A stretch of DNA of 64,000 nucleotides, taken from positions 1-64,000 of IMG/VR virus record IMGVR_UViG_3300017917_001616; one strand, 5' to 3'. The notes below the pieces were generated by a model. It ran no database searches. It was not told the origin of the DNA and was given only the letters and a program-made list of their open reading frames with translations. This document shows, piece after piece, positions 53,835-63,661 of this stretch. The stretch comes from a virus. A program made the translations under genes and the position numbers. How positions within the stretch are numbered: the first letter of the stretch is position 1; the number at the start of each line of letters is the position of its first letter.

Positions 53835-54677
53835 ATGTATTTAAATGACTTAAATTCATCACAGCATAATGTCCAAAAGATTAATAGTGTTCTTGCAAAC
53901 ACTTTTGGGCATAATGTAAATTTGGAAGAAATGAGCACCGATGCATTGCACCGTATGCTAAGAACTACAAACGCTAAAATGGAAGCTATTAAAGAGAGCG
54001 ACCTCAAGTATTGGGAAAATGCACAATACAATAAATTAAACTTAATCGCACACTCATTGAAAACATATATTAGTGAAGTTGCGCCAGCAAGAAAAGATGG
54101 AAAAGCTATGAAAAAGAAAACAATGGAAAGCAGACGAATAATGGAACAAGATTTAGCACAAGCTGAAGTTCTATTAGCAGCACAAGAATTGGTAGACAAG
54201 CTACAAAAAATGGTCGAAGATGTTGCAGCAATGCAAGTTCAAGAACTAATGCCAATTACTGATGCGATGAAAGAGCAAATTGGTTTTGATGTAGCTGAAC
54301 AATACAACAGCGCAGCAGATTCAGCATTGGGATCATTATTAGATCAACTAAAAGCAGCTAAAGAATCACTTGAAAATGCTACACTTCAGGCACAAGGAAA
54401 GCCAGTTAATGCACCTGCACCAACTGACATGGGGCCAGCAGCACCTGAAGATATGGACATGGACATGGGCGACGATTTCGAAGGCGATGATGCTGCCGCA
54501 GGCGCAGACAACACTGTCGGCCGTGAATTAAAAGCTGAAAGTGTTATGGACCGTATGGAAAAAGATGCACTTAAAGAGCAAAGAGTTATCAATGCTAAGA
54601 AAAAAGTGTTAGAAGCAGCAAGAGCAGCAGGCTATACAAGACCACAACTAGAAAAACTATTAAAGCAAATCAGATGA
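53835..54677 (+). CDS. Prohead core/scaffold-like protein (280 aa)
   Basis: Long helices (EQDLAQAEVLLAAQELVDKL ... LLDQLKAAKESLENATL), then an acidic low-complexity stretch (MDMDMGDDFEGDDAAAG) and a C-terminal helix ending ARAAGYTRPQLEKLLKQI. This matches the build of T4-like prohead core proteins, which shape the capsid and are then cut by the prohead protease. Confidence 0.65.
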   Translation: MYLNDLNSSQHNVQKINSVLANTFGHNVNLEEMSTDALHRMLRTTNAKMEAIKESDLKYWENAQYNKLNLIAHSLKTYISEVAPARKDGKAMKKKTMESRRIMEQDLAQAEVLLAAQELVDKLQKMVEDVAAMQVQELMPITDAMKEQIGFDVAEQYNSAADSALGSLLDQLKAAKESLENATLQAQGKPVNAPAPTDMGPAAPEDMDMDMGDDFEGDDAAAGADNTVGRELKAESVMDRMEKDALKEQRVINAKKKVLEAARAAGYTRPQLEKLLKQIR

Positions 54678-55000
54678 GATTTTCAGATTTAGTTGAATCC
54701 ACAGTTGAGCAAGATGATATTGCTAACGATCTTGAGGAAATAATCACTCGAGCAAAGGCTCGTGGATACACTAAACTCAATACACCATCCGTGTTATCTA
54801 AATTACAAACAATGGGCTATAGTGTAGATATTATTAGTTTAAAAAGTTTGTTGAAAGATATAAAAAGTGTAGGCGCAGCATCTGATACTGAAATCACTCT
54901 TGATACAGCGGTTCCTGATTCACCAAACGCTGATAAAGAAAAAGACAAAGATACAGTTAGTAAGTTAGCTAACAAGCAAATTAAGAAAAGAATGCCATGA
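54674..55000 (+). CDS. Small head-associated protein (108 aa)
   Basis: ATGA overlap with the scaffold-like gene. MRFSDLVESTVEQDDIANDL resembles a protease-cleaved targeting start; helical middle and K-rich end. Function unknown. Confidence 0.52.
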   Translation: MRFSDLVESTVEQDDIANDLEEIITRAKARGYTKLNTPSVLSKLQTMGYSVDIISLKSLLKDIKSVGAASDTEITLDTAVPDSPNADKEKDKDTVSKLANKQIKKRMP

Positions 55001-55611
55001 CATATAGTTTTAATAGTAAACAAGCATTAACAGTAGCAAGGAATGATCTTGTAATATTCCGTGAAATAAACACAATCATGGAGCAAGTTATATCCGACGC
55101 AAGCAATGGTTTATATGAAACTACAATAAGCGACGGAACAACAATGACAGAATCAACTCCTGACATTGTTGTTACTGGCACGGTATCAAACCCTACTATT
55201 ACAGTTGGTCAGACTCTTATACTTAATGGCACAACACTTACACTTGGAACTACTGGCACTAGTTTAAAAGCAATCATTGCTGATATCAACGGATATTTTC
55301 CTGGGGTAGTAGCAAGTGCAAATGCTTCTAATAGACTTGTGCTTACAAAAACTACTACTGCAGGTGCATGGACATTTACTGTAGGCGCAGGCACTGCAAA
55401 TACTGCACTTGGGTTAACTGCTACAACACATACTGCAACAAACCCAGACAGCGTATCATATTTCAATGTTTGGAATGGCTCAACAACTGATCGTTCAAAA
55501 ACAGATCAAATGAGCCAAGTTATTGCACATTTTGAAAGTTTAGGGTATAGCATCGAACAACAAACAAATGCATCTACCACTAACACATTCAAATGGGTAA
55601 TTACTTATTGA
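54997..55611 (+). CDS. Virion structural protein (204 aa)
   Basis: ATGA overlap. N-terminal helix (ARNDLVIFREINTIMEQVIS), then T/G/N-rich beta repeats typical of fibre or decoration proteins, and a C-terminal helix-strand. Related proteins are common in marine T4-like phages. Confidence 0.58.
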   Translation: MTYSFNSKQALTVARNDLVIFREINTIMEQVISDASNGLYETTISDGTTMTESTPDIVVTGTVSNPTITVGQTLILNGTTLTLGTTGTSLKAIIADINGYFPGVVASANASNRLVLTKTTTAGAWTFTVGAGTANTALGLTATTHTATNPDSVSYFNVWNGSTTDRSKTDQMSQVIAHFESLGYSIEQQTNASTTNTFKWVITY

Positions 55612-55639
55612 CAATATTGTTACAATACTATATTGTCAA
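55608..55639 (+). promoter_or_regulatory. Promoter inside an inverted repeat
   Basis: TTGACAATAT (55608-55617) and ATATTGTCAA (55630-55639) are exact inverted copies; the first holds a -35, the second a TATATT -10 (15-base spacing). The ATG follows 3 bases later, so the mRNA would be leaderless. The repeat could also be an operator. Confidence 0.55.
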
Positions 55640-55642
55640 AAC

Positions 55643-56317
55643 ATGTTAACAATAACCACACCATATCCATATCAAGAATTAAAGCGTAAATCGTTAAACG
55701 GAAAGCGCCTATATGAGAACCCATGGGGCGAACCTGTTCCTAGTGTCACTACTATTCTCGACAAAACAAAGCCAAAAGAAAAACGTGAAGCTTTAAACAA
55801 TTGGAAACAACGAGTTGGTGAAGAAGAAGCCCAACGTGTGGTTACTGAGGCAGCAAATACAGGAACGTATATGCATGCCATATTAGAGCATTGGGTCAAA
55901 AACGAAACATATACAGGTGAAGCAACTGTTCAGTCTAAACTCATGGCTGATACAGTAATTAAAAATATTCAGCCGCATATTTCAGAAGTTTGGGGAAGCG
56001 AAGTTAATCTTTGTTATCCTGGACTATACGCAGGGACTACTGACCTTGTTGGAGTGTGGAAAGGCAAGCCTGCTATAATGGATTTTAAACAAACCAATAA
56101 GCCAAAAAAACGAGAATGGATTGAAGATTATTTTATGCAAGCTGCCGCATATGGAATGGCACATAACGAGCTATACAAAACAAATATTGAACATGCTGCA
56201 ATTTTTATGTGCAGTAGAGATTGCGAATGGCAACTGTTCGAAGTAGAGCCCGACGAGTTTAAATTTTGGGAAGAAAAATGGGCTACTCGAGTTGCTGAGT
56301 TTTATAAACTCAACTAA
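55643..56317 (+). CDS. RecB/Cas4-like PD-(D/E)xK exonuclease
   Basis: 224 residues. Nuclease core: H78, E120, D134 (AGTTDLVG) and D147-x-K149 (MDFKQTN), with a C-terminal helix-strand. Such exonucleases are common in marine T4-like phages and may degrade host DNA or process recombination ends. Promoter directly at the start codon. Confidence 0.82.
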   Translation: MLTITTPYPYQELKRKSLNGKRLYENPWGEPVPSVTTILDKTKPKEKREALNNWKQRVGEEEAQRVVTEAANTGTYMHAILEHWVKNETYTGEATVQSKLMADTVIKNIQPHISEVWGSEVNLCYPGLYAGTTDLVGVWKGKPAIMDFKQTNKPKKREWIEDYFMQAAAYGMAHNELYKTNIEHAAIFMCSRDCEWQLFEVEPDEFKFWEEKWATRVAEFYKLN

Positions 56318-56340
56318 ATATGTTATCGAGGGAATAAAAA

Positions 56341-57000
56341 ATGGCAACTACACGTATTAGTAAAATGAAAGTAAAGCAAGGTAATTTTGCAGATTTGCCT
56401 TTGTTAGATGCGGGCGAGTTTGGATATGCAAAAGACCAACGTAGATTATTCATAGGCAACGATACGATTGCAGTAGGCACAGGTAACGGGTCTACCACTG
56501 CATTTGTTCTTCCTGTGGATTTTAGTAATCACAACGTTATCGGTGTTTACTTAAACGGAACAATTACAACTGCATACACTATATCTGGAACTACAATAAC
56601 ATTTAACACTGCACCAGGATCAGGTGTTGCCATTACTGCAAAGTTCAATGGTGAACTTGACTTCTTAAACGATATTGTAACACCTAGCAGTATTCAGTTA
56701 GCTGCAAATGGATCTGCAGCAAACACAGGCTTTAGTTTTAATACAACTGTTGCGGATGTGTGTATTATTGATTACACACTAAAATCAGCAAATGGACTTA
56801 GAGTAGGTCAATTGCGTATCGCAGTAAACACAACGGGGCCTACTGCAGCTATTGATGACAACTATACTGAAGTAGGCACAGTTGATATATCATTCGGAAC
56901 TAACGTTGCAACTGCAAATACACTAAGATTGACATATACAGATAATGCCAACGCCGTAGCAAAATTCAAATATACATATCAACTTTGGAACAGCAATTAA
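56341..57000 (+). CDS. Virion structural/fibre-type protein (219 aa)
   Basis: GAGGGAA site before ATG. N-terminal block RISKMKVKQGNFADLPLLDA plus GEFGYAKDQRRLFIGND is the common start of phage tail-fibre and adaptor proteins (a hyaluronidase-like trimeric head). The rest is T/G/N-rich beta sheet. Confidence 0.65.
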   Translation: MATTRISKMKVKQGNFADLPLLDAGEFGYAKDQRRLFIGNDTIAVGTGNGSTTAFVLPVDFSNHNVIGVYLNGTITTAYTISGTTITFNTAPGSGVAITAKFNGELDFLNDIVTPSSIQLAANGSAANTGFSFNTTVADVCIIDYTLKSANGLRVGQLRIAVNTTGPTAAIDDNYTEVGTVDISFGTNVATANTLRLTYTDNANAVAKFKYTYQLWNSN

Positions 57001-57440
57001 GACATAGAGCATGGTTTGAATCTCCTAGCGTAAGATTAAATCGCTGGAGAGAATTCAGACGTGGATTAGATACAACAAACACACTTGATGTGTGTAAGAC
57101 TGTAGTGACTTGGTGGGAGACTGCACCGTTGGTTAGTATAACTATCGATCCTGTCGACTGCCGTCAGTGGCCAACTCCTTGGGAAATGTTACACCAAGGA
57201 GATTTTTGTGAAAATAGTTTAGCGTTAGGAATGGCATACACAATATATTATGCTAATCAAGAAATACCAAACGAACTAGTTTATGTAACATGCAATGGCA
57301 GAAGTTTCCAAAAACTTTGTGCCTTAATAGATAATAAACACTTGCTTAATTATGAGCGAGGAACGATAAGTAGTTTTCACGACAGCGAATGTTCGATATC
57401 TTATCGTATTTCCGTTAACGATATTATAAAAAATTTATAA
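56985..57440 (+). CDS. Conserved hypothetical protein (151 aa)
   Basis: TTG start overlapping the previous gene by 16 bases. Tryptophan-rich (VTWWETAPLVSITIDPVDCR, WPTPWEMLHQGDFCENSLAL), a pattern kept in marine T4-like phages. Function unknown. Confidence 0.6.
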   Translation: MEQQLRHRAWFESPSVRLNRWREFRRGLDTTNTLDVCKTVVTWWETAPLVSITIDPVDCRQWPTPWEMLHQGDFCENSLALGMAYTIYYANQEIPNELVYVTCNGRSFQKLCALIDNKHLLNYERGTISSFHDSECSISYRISVNDIIKNL

Positions 57441-57504
57441 TTTAAACCTTGCGTTATACTAACGCATAGGAAGCCTATTTTATTCTAAAAGGGAAAAGTA
57501 TGTT

Positions 57505-59817
57505 ATGAGCAATATACAAGTAATTAAACGAAATGGTTCGAAAGAAATTTTAAACTTAGACAAGCTACACAAAGTAGTATTCCACGCCTGCGAAGGCATA
57601 TCCGGCGTTAGCCCCAGCGAAGTTGAATTAAAAAGTGCTATTCAATTTTACAATGGCATCACAACTGACGAAATTCAAGAAACTTTAATAAAAGCTGCGG
57701 CAGATTTAATTAGTGAAGAAACACCAAACTATCAATCTGTTGCAGGCAGACTAATTGTATACCACCTACGTAAAATGGTATACGGATCATACGAACCATG
57801 CCACATACTTGAGCTTATTAAGAGAAACATTGCAGAAGGATTTTACGATCCAGAATTGCTCACTGCATACACTGAAAATGAATGGAACGAATTAAATAGC
57901 TACGTAAGACACGACAGAGACGAATCACTAACCTATGTTAGCATGGAACAGTGGCGTGGAAAGTATCTTGTTCAAAACAGAGTGACAAACGAGATAAAAG
58001 AAACGCCCCAAATGGCATACATGCTGATAGCAGCAACGCTATTCAGTAATTATCCAACTGAAACCCGTCTCCGCTGGGTGAAGGATTATTACGATGCTAT
58101 TAGTATGCACGATATTAGTTTGCCTACTCCTATTATGGCGGGAGTCAGAACTCCGCAAAGGCAATTTTCTAGTTGCGTTCTCATTGAAACTGGCGATTCT
58201 CTCGATAGTATTAACGCTACTACTAGCAGTATCGTTAAGTATGTATCTCAAAAAGCAGGGATTGGTATCGGAGCAGGATCAATTAGAGCTATTGGCTCCC
58301 CAATTCGTAAAGGAGATGCTTACCACACAGGAGTAATTCCTTTTTATAAAATGTTCCAGGCAGCAACTCGTTCTTGCAGCCAAGGCGGCGTCCGCAATGG
58401 TGCAGCTACATTATATTACCCTATATGGCATTTAGAAGTCGAAGATTTACTTGTTTTGAAAAACAATAAAGGCATCGAGGATAACCGTGTTCGTCATATG
58501 GACTACGGGGTTCAGTTTAACAAGCTAATGTATGAGCGTCTAATCACTGGCGGTAATATTACACTGTTTTCGCCGAGCGATGTTCCCGGACTTTACGATG
58601 CGTTCTTTGCTGACCAAGATAAGTTTAAAGAACTATACGAAACTGCTGAACGCAATACAAGACTACGTAAGAAGGTAGTTAGTGCATTAGAACTTTTCAG
58701 TTCATTTATGAGCGAACGTAAAGATACTGGTCGCATTTACTTAATGAATGTTGACCATGCAAACACACACGGTTCGTTTAAACCTGATCTTGCACCAATT
58801 AAGCAAAGCAACCTTTGCACTGAAATCGACTTACCGACCAAGCCGTTGAATGATTTCAACGATGAAGAAGGTGAAATTGCACTTTGCACTCTGTCGGCAA
58901 TTAATTGGGGTAATATCAAAAAACCTTCCGACTTTGCAAAAATATGCGAACTTGCTGTCCGTGGACTAGACGCATTGTTAAGTTACCAGAGCTATCCTGT
59001 TAAAGCAGCATACCGTGCAACAATGGGTAGACGTCCATTGGGTATTGGTATCATTAACCTTGCATACTGGATGGCTAAAAATGACATGACTTATAGCAAT
59101 CCAAATCTAGCAATGATTGACGAGTATGCAGAGGCTTGGAGTTATTACCTAATTAAAGCTAGTGCCGATTTGGCGGCAGAGCAAGGTGCATGTATATGGA
59201 ACGATCAGACAAAGTATAGTGATGGTATATTGCCAATTGATACTTATAAGCGTGATGTCGACGAACTCGTTGCACATCAAGAACGCATGGATTGGGACGG
59301 TTTAAGAAAACAATTGCGTAACACTGGTATTCGCAATTCAACTCTTATGGCGCTAATGCCAGCAGAAACATCTGCACAGATTTCAAACTCAACAAACGGC
59401 ATCGAACCTCCACGCTCCTTAGTGTCAGTGAAGCAGTCAAAGCACGGCGTATTGAAACAAGTTGTGCCTGGTATTCATAAACTAAAAAACAAATACGAAT
59501 TACTATGGGAGCAAAAGAGTCCAGAAGGCTATCTAAAGATTATGGCAATACTACAAAAATATATTGACCAAGGTATCTCTGTAAACACTTCTTATAATCC
59601 ACAGTTTTTCGAAGACGAAAAAATTCCGATGTCTACAATGATCCAGCACATGTTAATGTTCTATAAGTATGGCGGCAAACAATTGTATTACTTCAATACA
59701 TATGACGGCGCAGGCGAAATTGACATTGACAAATTTGCACAATCAAATATAGTGGTCGAAACAGAAAATGTAAATGGTTTCGCAGATGAAGCCGCTTGCG
59801 ATAGTTGCACAATTTAA
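57505..59817 (+). CDS. nrdA: Ribonucleotide reductase, large subunit
   Basis: 770 residues, as for class Ia NrdA (about 760). N-terminal ATP-cone (IKRNGSKEILNLDKLHKVVF), active-site region RQFSSCVLIETGD, SNLCTEID with the second redox cysteine, MPAETSAQISNSTNGIEPPR, and a C-terminal C-x2-C (ACDSCTI). It makes deoxyribonucleotides for phage DNA. Followed by nrdB and a glutaredoxin. Confidence 0.95.
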   Translation: MSNIQVIKRNGSKEILNLDKLHKVVFHACEGISGVSPSEVELKSAIQFYNGITTDEIQETLIKAAADLISEETPNYQSVAGRLIVYHLRKMVYGSYEPCHILELIKRNIAEGFYDPELLTAYTENEWNELNSYVRHDRDESLTYVSMEQWRGKYLVQNRVTNEIKETPQMAYMLIAATLFSNYPTETRLRWVKDYYDAISMHDISLPTPIMAGVRTPQRQFSSCVLIETGDSLDSINATTSSIVKYVSQKAGIGIGAGSIRAIGSPIRKGDAYHTGVIPFYKMFQAATRSCSQGGVRNGAATLYYPIWHLEVEDLLVLKNNKGIEDNRVRHMDYGVQFNKLMYERLITGGNITLFSPSDVPGLYDAFFADQDKFKELYETAERNTRLRKKVVSALELFSSFMSERKDTGRIYLMNVDHANTHGSFKPDLAPIKQSNLCTEIDLPTKPLNDFNDEEGEIALCTLSAINWGNIKKPSDFAKICELAVRGLDALLSYQSYPVKAAYRATMGRRPLGIGIINLAYWMAKNDMTYSNPNLAMIDEYAEAWSYYLIKASADLAAEQGACIWNDQTKYSDGILPIDTYKRDVDELVAHQERMDWDGLRKQLRNTGIRNSTLMALMPAETSAQISNSTNGIEPPRSLVSVKQSKHGVLKQVVPGIHKLKNKYELLWEQKSPEGYLKIMAILQKYIDQGISVNTSYNPQFFEDEKIPMSTMIQHMLMFYKYGGKQLYYFNTYDGAGEIDIDKFAQSNIVVETENVNGFADEAACDSCTI

Positions 59818-59826
59818 GGAAACATT

Positions 59827-60957
59827 ATGACATCAGTATTTGATATTAACAACAAAAGTGATCACACAACAGTAAAGGCCTTCCTCGATCCAAGCGGAGG
59901 GCCAACTATTCAACGTTACGATACAATGAAGTATCCTAGCTTTGACAAGTTTACAGATAAGCAGTTGGGGTTCTTTTGGCGTCCCGAAGAAGTAGATGTT
60001 ATGAAGGATGCAAAAGACTTCAAAGCACTTACAGAACACGAACAACATATTTTTACATCAAACCTAAAGCGTCAAATTCTACTTGATTCTGTGCAAGGTC
60101 GAGCACCAGTCGAAGCCTTCGGCAGTATTGTTAGTCTGCCTGAACTTGAAAACTGGATTATGACTTGGACTTTCAGCGAAACAATTCATAGTCGCAGTTA
60201 TACTCATATTATTCGAAACATTTATAGTAATCCTAGTAAAATTTTCGATGGGATGATGGACATCGAAGAAATCGTTGATTGTGCAGAAGACATTTCTAAA
60301 AATTATGATGAACTAATTGAGCTTGCAGGTTACTACAACCTATTAGGCGAAGGAACACACACTGTAAATGGCAACACAGTTGTTGTGGATCTATATGAAC
60401 TAAAAAAGAAGCTATGGCTTGCACTTATGAGTGTAAACATTCTTGAAGGCGTTCGTTTCTATGTTAGCTTTGCATGTAGCTGGGCATTTGCTGAATTGAA
60501 AAAGATGGAAGGCAATGCTAAGATCATCAAGCTAATTGCTCGTGATGAAAACTTGCATCTTGGTAGCACACAGTTGCTACTAAAAACACTACGCAAGGAC
60601 GATTCTGATTTCGAGAAAATTGCAGTTGAAACAGAAGAAGCGTGTATCAAAATGTTTGTTGACGCAGTTGAGCAAGAAAAAGCATGGGCAGAATACTTGT
60701 TTAAAGACGGTAGCATGTTAGGCCTTAACAAGCAATTACTATGCGAATATATTGAACATATTGCAGCAAAGCGTATGTCGCATGTATCTTTGCCTAAAGT
60801 ATACAGCCAAGCAACCAACCCACTACCATGGACACAAAAATGGATTGCTGGGGCAGAAGTCCAAGTTGCACCACAAGAAACCGAGATTAGTTCGTATACT
60901 ATCGGTGCAGTTAAACAAGATGTTAGTGGCGACACATTTAAAGGATTTAGTCTATAA
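59827..60957 (+). CDS. nrdB: Ribonucleotide reductase, small subunit
   Basis: 376 residues, class Ia size. Di-iron ligands are visible in the EHQHIFTSN, SETIHSRSYTHI and ARDENLHLGSTQ segments. Provides the tyrosyl radical for NrdA. An insertion with VNGNTVVVDLYEL is notable. Confidence 0.94.
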   Translation: MTSVFDINNKSDHTTVKAFLDPSGGPTIQRYDTMKYPSFDKFTDKQLGFFWRPEEVDVMKDAKDFKALTEHEQHIFTSNLKRQILLDSVQGRAPVEAFGSIVSLPELENWIMTWTFSETIHSRSYTHIIRNIYSNPSKIFDGMMDIEEIVDCAEDISKNYDELIELAGYYNLLGEGTHTVNGNTVVVDLYELKKKLWLALMSVNILEGVRFYVSFACSWAFAELKKMEGNAKIIKLIARDENLHLGSTQLLLKTLRKDDSDFEKIAVETEEACIKMFVDAVEQEKAWAEYLFKDGSMLGLNKQLLCEYIEHIAAKRMSHVSLPKVYSQATNPLPWTQKWIAGAEVQVAPQETEISSYTIGAVKQDVSGDTFKGFSL

Positions 60958-61088
60958 TGGAAATATTGCTAGGAATGCTTATTGCATGGTTAGTGCCAAG
61001 ACCGGCATTTATCGGCAAGATCGAAAGAGCTATTTGGGAACCAGTTAAACAAAAGTTACCAGATAGCTTTAGAAAGTTATGGGGATAA
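60957..61088 (+). CDS. Small protein (43 aa)
   Basis: TAATG overlap with nrdB. MEILLGMLIAWLVPRPAFIG then a charged tail; perhaps a membrane-edge peptide. Coupling to nrdB and the grx gene supports coding. Confidence 0.5.
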   Translation: MEILLGMLIAWLVPRPAFIGKIERAIWEPVKQKLPDSFRKLWG

Positions 61089-61090
61089 AA

Positions 61091-61354
61091 ATGATTACAG
61101 TTTATAGTAAAGCAGGATGCGGGTATTGTGACCTTGCAAAAAACTATCTTACTAAAAATAATATTCAATTCGAAGAAATTAGAGTTGACCTGGACGCTGC
61201 TCAACGAGAGTGGATTATGGCGCAAGGACACAAGACTGTTCCACAAATTTATTATAAAGGAAAGGTTTTAGTTGAAGGCGGCGGCATGCCATTGAGCAAG
61301 ATGAATCCAGCAGAGGTAAAACAATTAATGGAAAATATTGATGCTCAATCTTAA
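61091..61354 (+). CDS. Glutaredoxin
   Basis: 87 residues. Active site C10-G-Y-C13, TVPQIYYKG with the cis-proline, and the GG turn. It reduces ribonucleotide reductase. The chosen ATG is 6 bases after GGGGAT; the ATG at 61079 overlaps the gene before. Confidence 0.88.
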   Translation: MITVYSKAGCGYCDLAKNYLTKNNIQFEEIRVDLDAAQREWIMAQGHKTVPQIYYKGKVLVEGGGMPLSKMNPAEVKQLMENIDAQS

Positions 61355-61664
61355 ACCAACTTATGTTGTAAATGACGTAGTCACACTTAAATTAGTTACC
61401 GGTGAAGAAATTATCGGTAAACTAATCGAAAATAAAGCCGATGCGTTGACACTCACTCGGCCATTGGTCTTTACAGTTAATCCACAAAATGGTCAAGCAA
61501 TGCTTATTCCGTGGTTAATGAGTATCGATCCTAAGGATACTACGCCTATCGACATTTACAAAAACAATGTTGTTATGGTTACAAAAACAGTTAAACAAAT
61601 ATCTGACAATTATACACAAGCTACATCTGGTATTGTAGCAGCACCTGCAGGTCTTGTTCTGTAA
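61341..61664 (+). CDS. Sm-like small protein (107 aa)
   Basis: The stretch VVTLKLVTGEEIIGKLIENK then ADALTLTRPLVF reads as the bent five-strand barrel of Sm/Hfq-like proteins. RNA binding is possible in this RNA-rich phage, but some such proteins are virion parts. Overlaps the glutaredoxin stop. Confidence 0.6.
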   Translation: MLNLKPTYVVNDVVTLKLVTGEEIIGKLIENKADALTLTRPLVFTVNPQNGQAMLIPWLMSIDPKDTTPIDIYKNNVVMVTKTVKQISDNYTQATSGIVAAPAGLVL

Positions 61665-61675
61665 TAAATATATGC

Positions 61676-61963
61676 ATGGGATACGTGCATAGAGACAGGG
61701 ATTCGAGAAGTTGCGGCGCACAAACTATCGCAACAGGTGTTAACGTTAGAGTAAACGGTAAAACTGTTGCAGTAGATGGTGATAAAAATACACACGGCGG
61801 CGGTGCGCTAATTACATCTAATCCAAAAATTCGAATCGGTGGGAAGCCAATTATTGTTTTAAACGATAATGCTTCCCCTGACCGATTATGCCCGATAGTC
61901 GGCCCGCCTCATTGCAATCCTAAGGCAACAGGTGCAAGTGGCAATGTAAGAGCAGGTGGATAA
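61676..61963 (+). CDS. PAAR-motif spike tip protein
   Basis: 95 residues. GYVHRDRDSRSCGAQTIATG, NTHGGGALI and the H/C positions fit PAAR proteins that cap the central tail spike (T4 gp5.4) and bind zinc. An AATAAATA late-type box lies just before it. Confidence 0.85.
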   Translation: MGYVHRDRDSRSCGAQTIATGVNVRVNGKTVAVDGDKNTHGGGALITSNPKIRIGGKPIIVLNDNASPDRLCPIVGPPHCNPKATGASGNVRAGG

Positions 61964-61965
61964 CA

Positions 61966-63531
61966 ATGACTACATTTACAGATTTCCAAGCAGGTTTGCA
62001 AAATGCAAACGATTATTTAGATGCAACACAATTTGGCGGGGGTATTGGTATAGATGCCGGCCCTGTGAAAATTATTGCATCGGCTGAGTATAGTTTTACA
62101 CTCAGAGAACTTATTTGTGGATTGCTAAGTGGTAGCGGGTTTAAGTTGCCTAACTTGCAAATTTGTATGTATGCTAACATACAAGAATTACTAGGTTTGC
62201 CAAACTTACAAGCTGCATTGTATTCTGCGTTAGACAAACTTGCAGGTGCATTGCAGTCATTTATGGATCACACTAAAATAGATGATATTTTAGGCAGACT
62301 AAATGCCATTATTGCAGAGGCTCAAAACGTTGCAGCAATGATTAACTTTTGTGCTTCTCCTGTAAATCCTATTGCTATTCCAAATATTATCGGAAATGCG
62401 TTTGGTAGTTTTCTCGGTGCAGGCAAAGCTATAATTGATCAGATCGGCAGTATTGTTCCAGGTCAAGTATGCGGTTGCTTAAGCACAGGCGGATTTAATA
62501 CCGGCGTGTTCAATGGCGGTATTTTAGGAACAATTGCAGACAACTTTGAAGCTGTTAGCCTTGGAACTTTAAGTCAAAGTGTTATTGACAGCATCACAAA
62601 TGACGTAAATGTTGTTGCAGATGCTATATCTAACATAATTAGTTTTGAGAACAATATACTAGGTTCTTATAACACAGGCGGCAGCAACTTTACTTCTGGA
62701 GCATGTAATACTGAAGTAGGTGTAATGTATAACTCTGGCGGATCGATAACATCAACTGCTAGTGTTGTTTCATCCCTGAAAAGTGTTTACGATAATCTAG
62801 CATCGTATCCTGTTACTTACAAGTATAATTACAACCCAGTGACCGGCGGTCCGTTATTTACAAATACACAAACTGTTATCGGTGAGCCAATAACATACCC
62901 TAACATATTTCACTTATTAGTAGAACCTGAGATTTTAGATATCTTAGACAGAGACGACGAACCTAATCCTAATATATCTCAGCAGGTGCCTATATATGAT
63001 TATTGTGGAACTATAACCGGTTACCGAACTGTTTACTCACAAAAGCAAACTGAAAGAAGCACAGGCGCAGAACCTGTTGAATCTACCAATCCGGGCTTCA
63101 ACGGCGGCGACATAGTAACTACAACACCGCTTACTTCTACTAGTGCAGTTATACAAACAGATACAGTTTCGGGCAGCGATCCTTATACAAAATATTCTAT
63201 TAAAACCGTCGGTGCTTCACAGTCTGTGGTAAAATTTGACAATGTAGAGATGACACCTGCTTTAAATAAAATATGGTCTTATACCGTAGAAGCTGTTGGA
63301 TCAAATAATGCAAGAACTGAATTGCAAAAAATAAAAATAGAAGGCGTTGTTCAAAATAATAACGGCGGATATGTCTTACCAGTGACTCCTACTAAAACAT
63401 ATACCTTTTCTAATGCAAACGGGTGGGATATAGACACAGTAATAGATAACGGTCAGTTCAAAATTTATGCGAACGGGTCTGCTACCGCAGATGTTACATG
63501 GTCATTAAAGTTTTCGTATATCGAACTTTAA
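61966..63531 (+). CDS. Large virion structural protein, probable baseplate (521 aa)
   Basis: Two bases after the PAAR gene. Helical, glycine-rich N-terminal part (residues 1-230) and beta-rich C-terminal part with repeated strands. Its place next to the spike tip suggests the baseplate hub or tail tip. Confidence 0.6.
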   Translation: MTTFTDFQAGLQNANDYLDATQFGGGIGIDAGPVKIIASAEYSFTLRELICGLLSGSGFKLPNLQICMYANIQELLGLPNLQAALYSALDKLAGALQSFMDHTKIDDILGRLNAIIAEAQNVAAMINFCASPVNPIAIPNIIGNAFGSFLGAGKAIIDQIGSIVPGQVCGCLSTGGFNTGVFNGGILGTIADNFEAVSLGTLSQSVIDSITNDVNVVADAISNIISFENNILGSYNTGGSNFTSGACNTEVGVMYNSGGSITSTASVVSSLKSVYDNLASYPVTYKYNYNPVTGGPLFTNTQTVIGEPITYPNIFHLLVEPEILDILDRDDEPNPNISQQVPIYDYCGTITGYRTVYSQKQTERSTGAEPVESTNPGFNGGDIVTTTPLTSTSAVIQTDTVSGSDPYTKYSIKTVGASQSVVKFDNVEMTPALNKIWSYTVEAVGSNNARTELQKIKIEGVVQNNNGGYVLPVTPTKTYTFSNANGWDIDTVIDNGQFKIYANGSATADVTWSLKFSYIEL

Positions 63532-63558
63532 ATAAATACTATAACCAAACATTATTGG

Positions 63559-63587
63559 TTGACAAGTAAGTCATCTTGCCATAGTAT
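63559..63587 (+). promoter_or_regulatory. Early promoter
   Basis: TTGACA and TAGTAT 17 bases apart. Confidence 0.7.
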
Positions 63588-63617
63588 CTTAATACAAGAT
63601 AATCATGGAGAGATGTC

Positions 63618-63659
63618 ATGGCACATCAGAATTTAACATATTGGCAACGAAAGGCATAA
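63618..63659 (+). CDS. Possible upstream leader peptide (13 aa)
   Basis: GGAGAG precedes ATG; reads MAHQNLTYWQRKA and stops 2 bases before the ATG at 63662. Could couple or regulate translation of the next gene. Confidence 0.35.
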   Translation: MAHQNLTYWQRKA

Positions 63660-63661
63660 CT

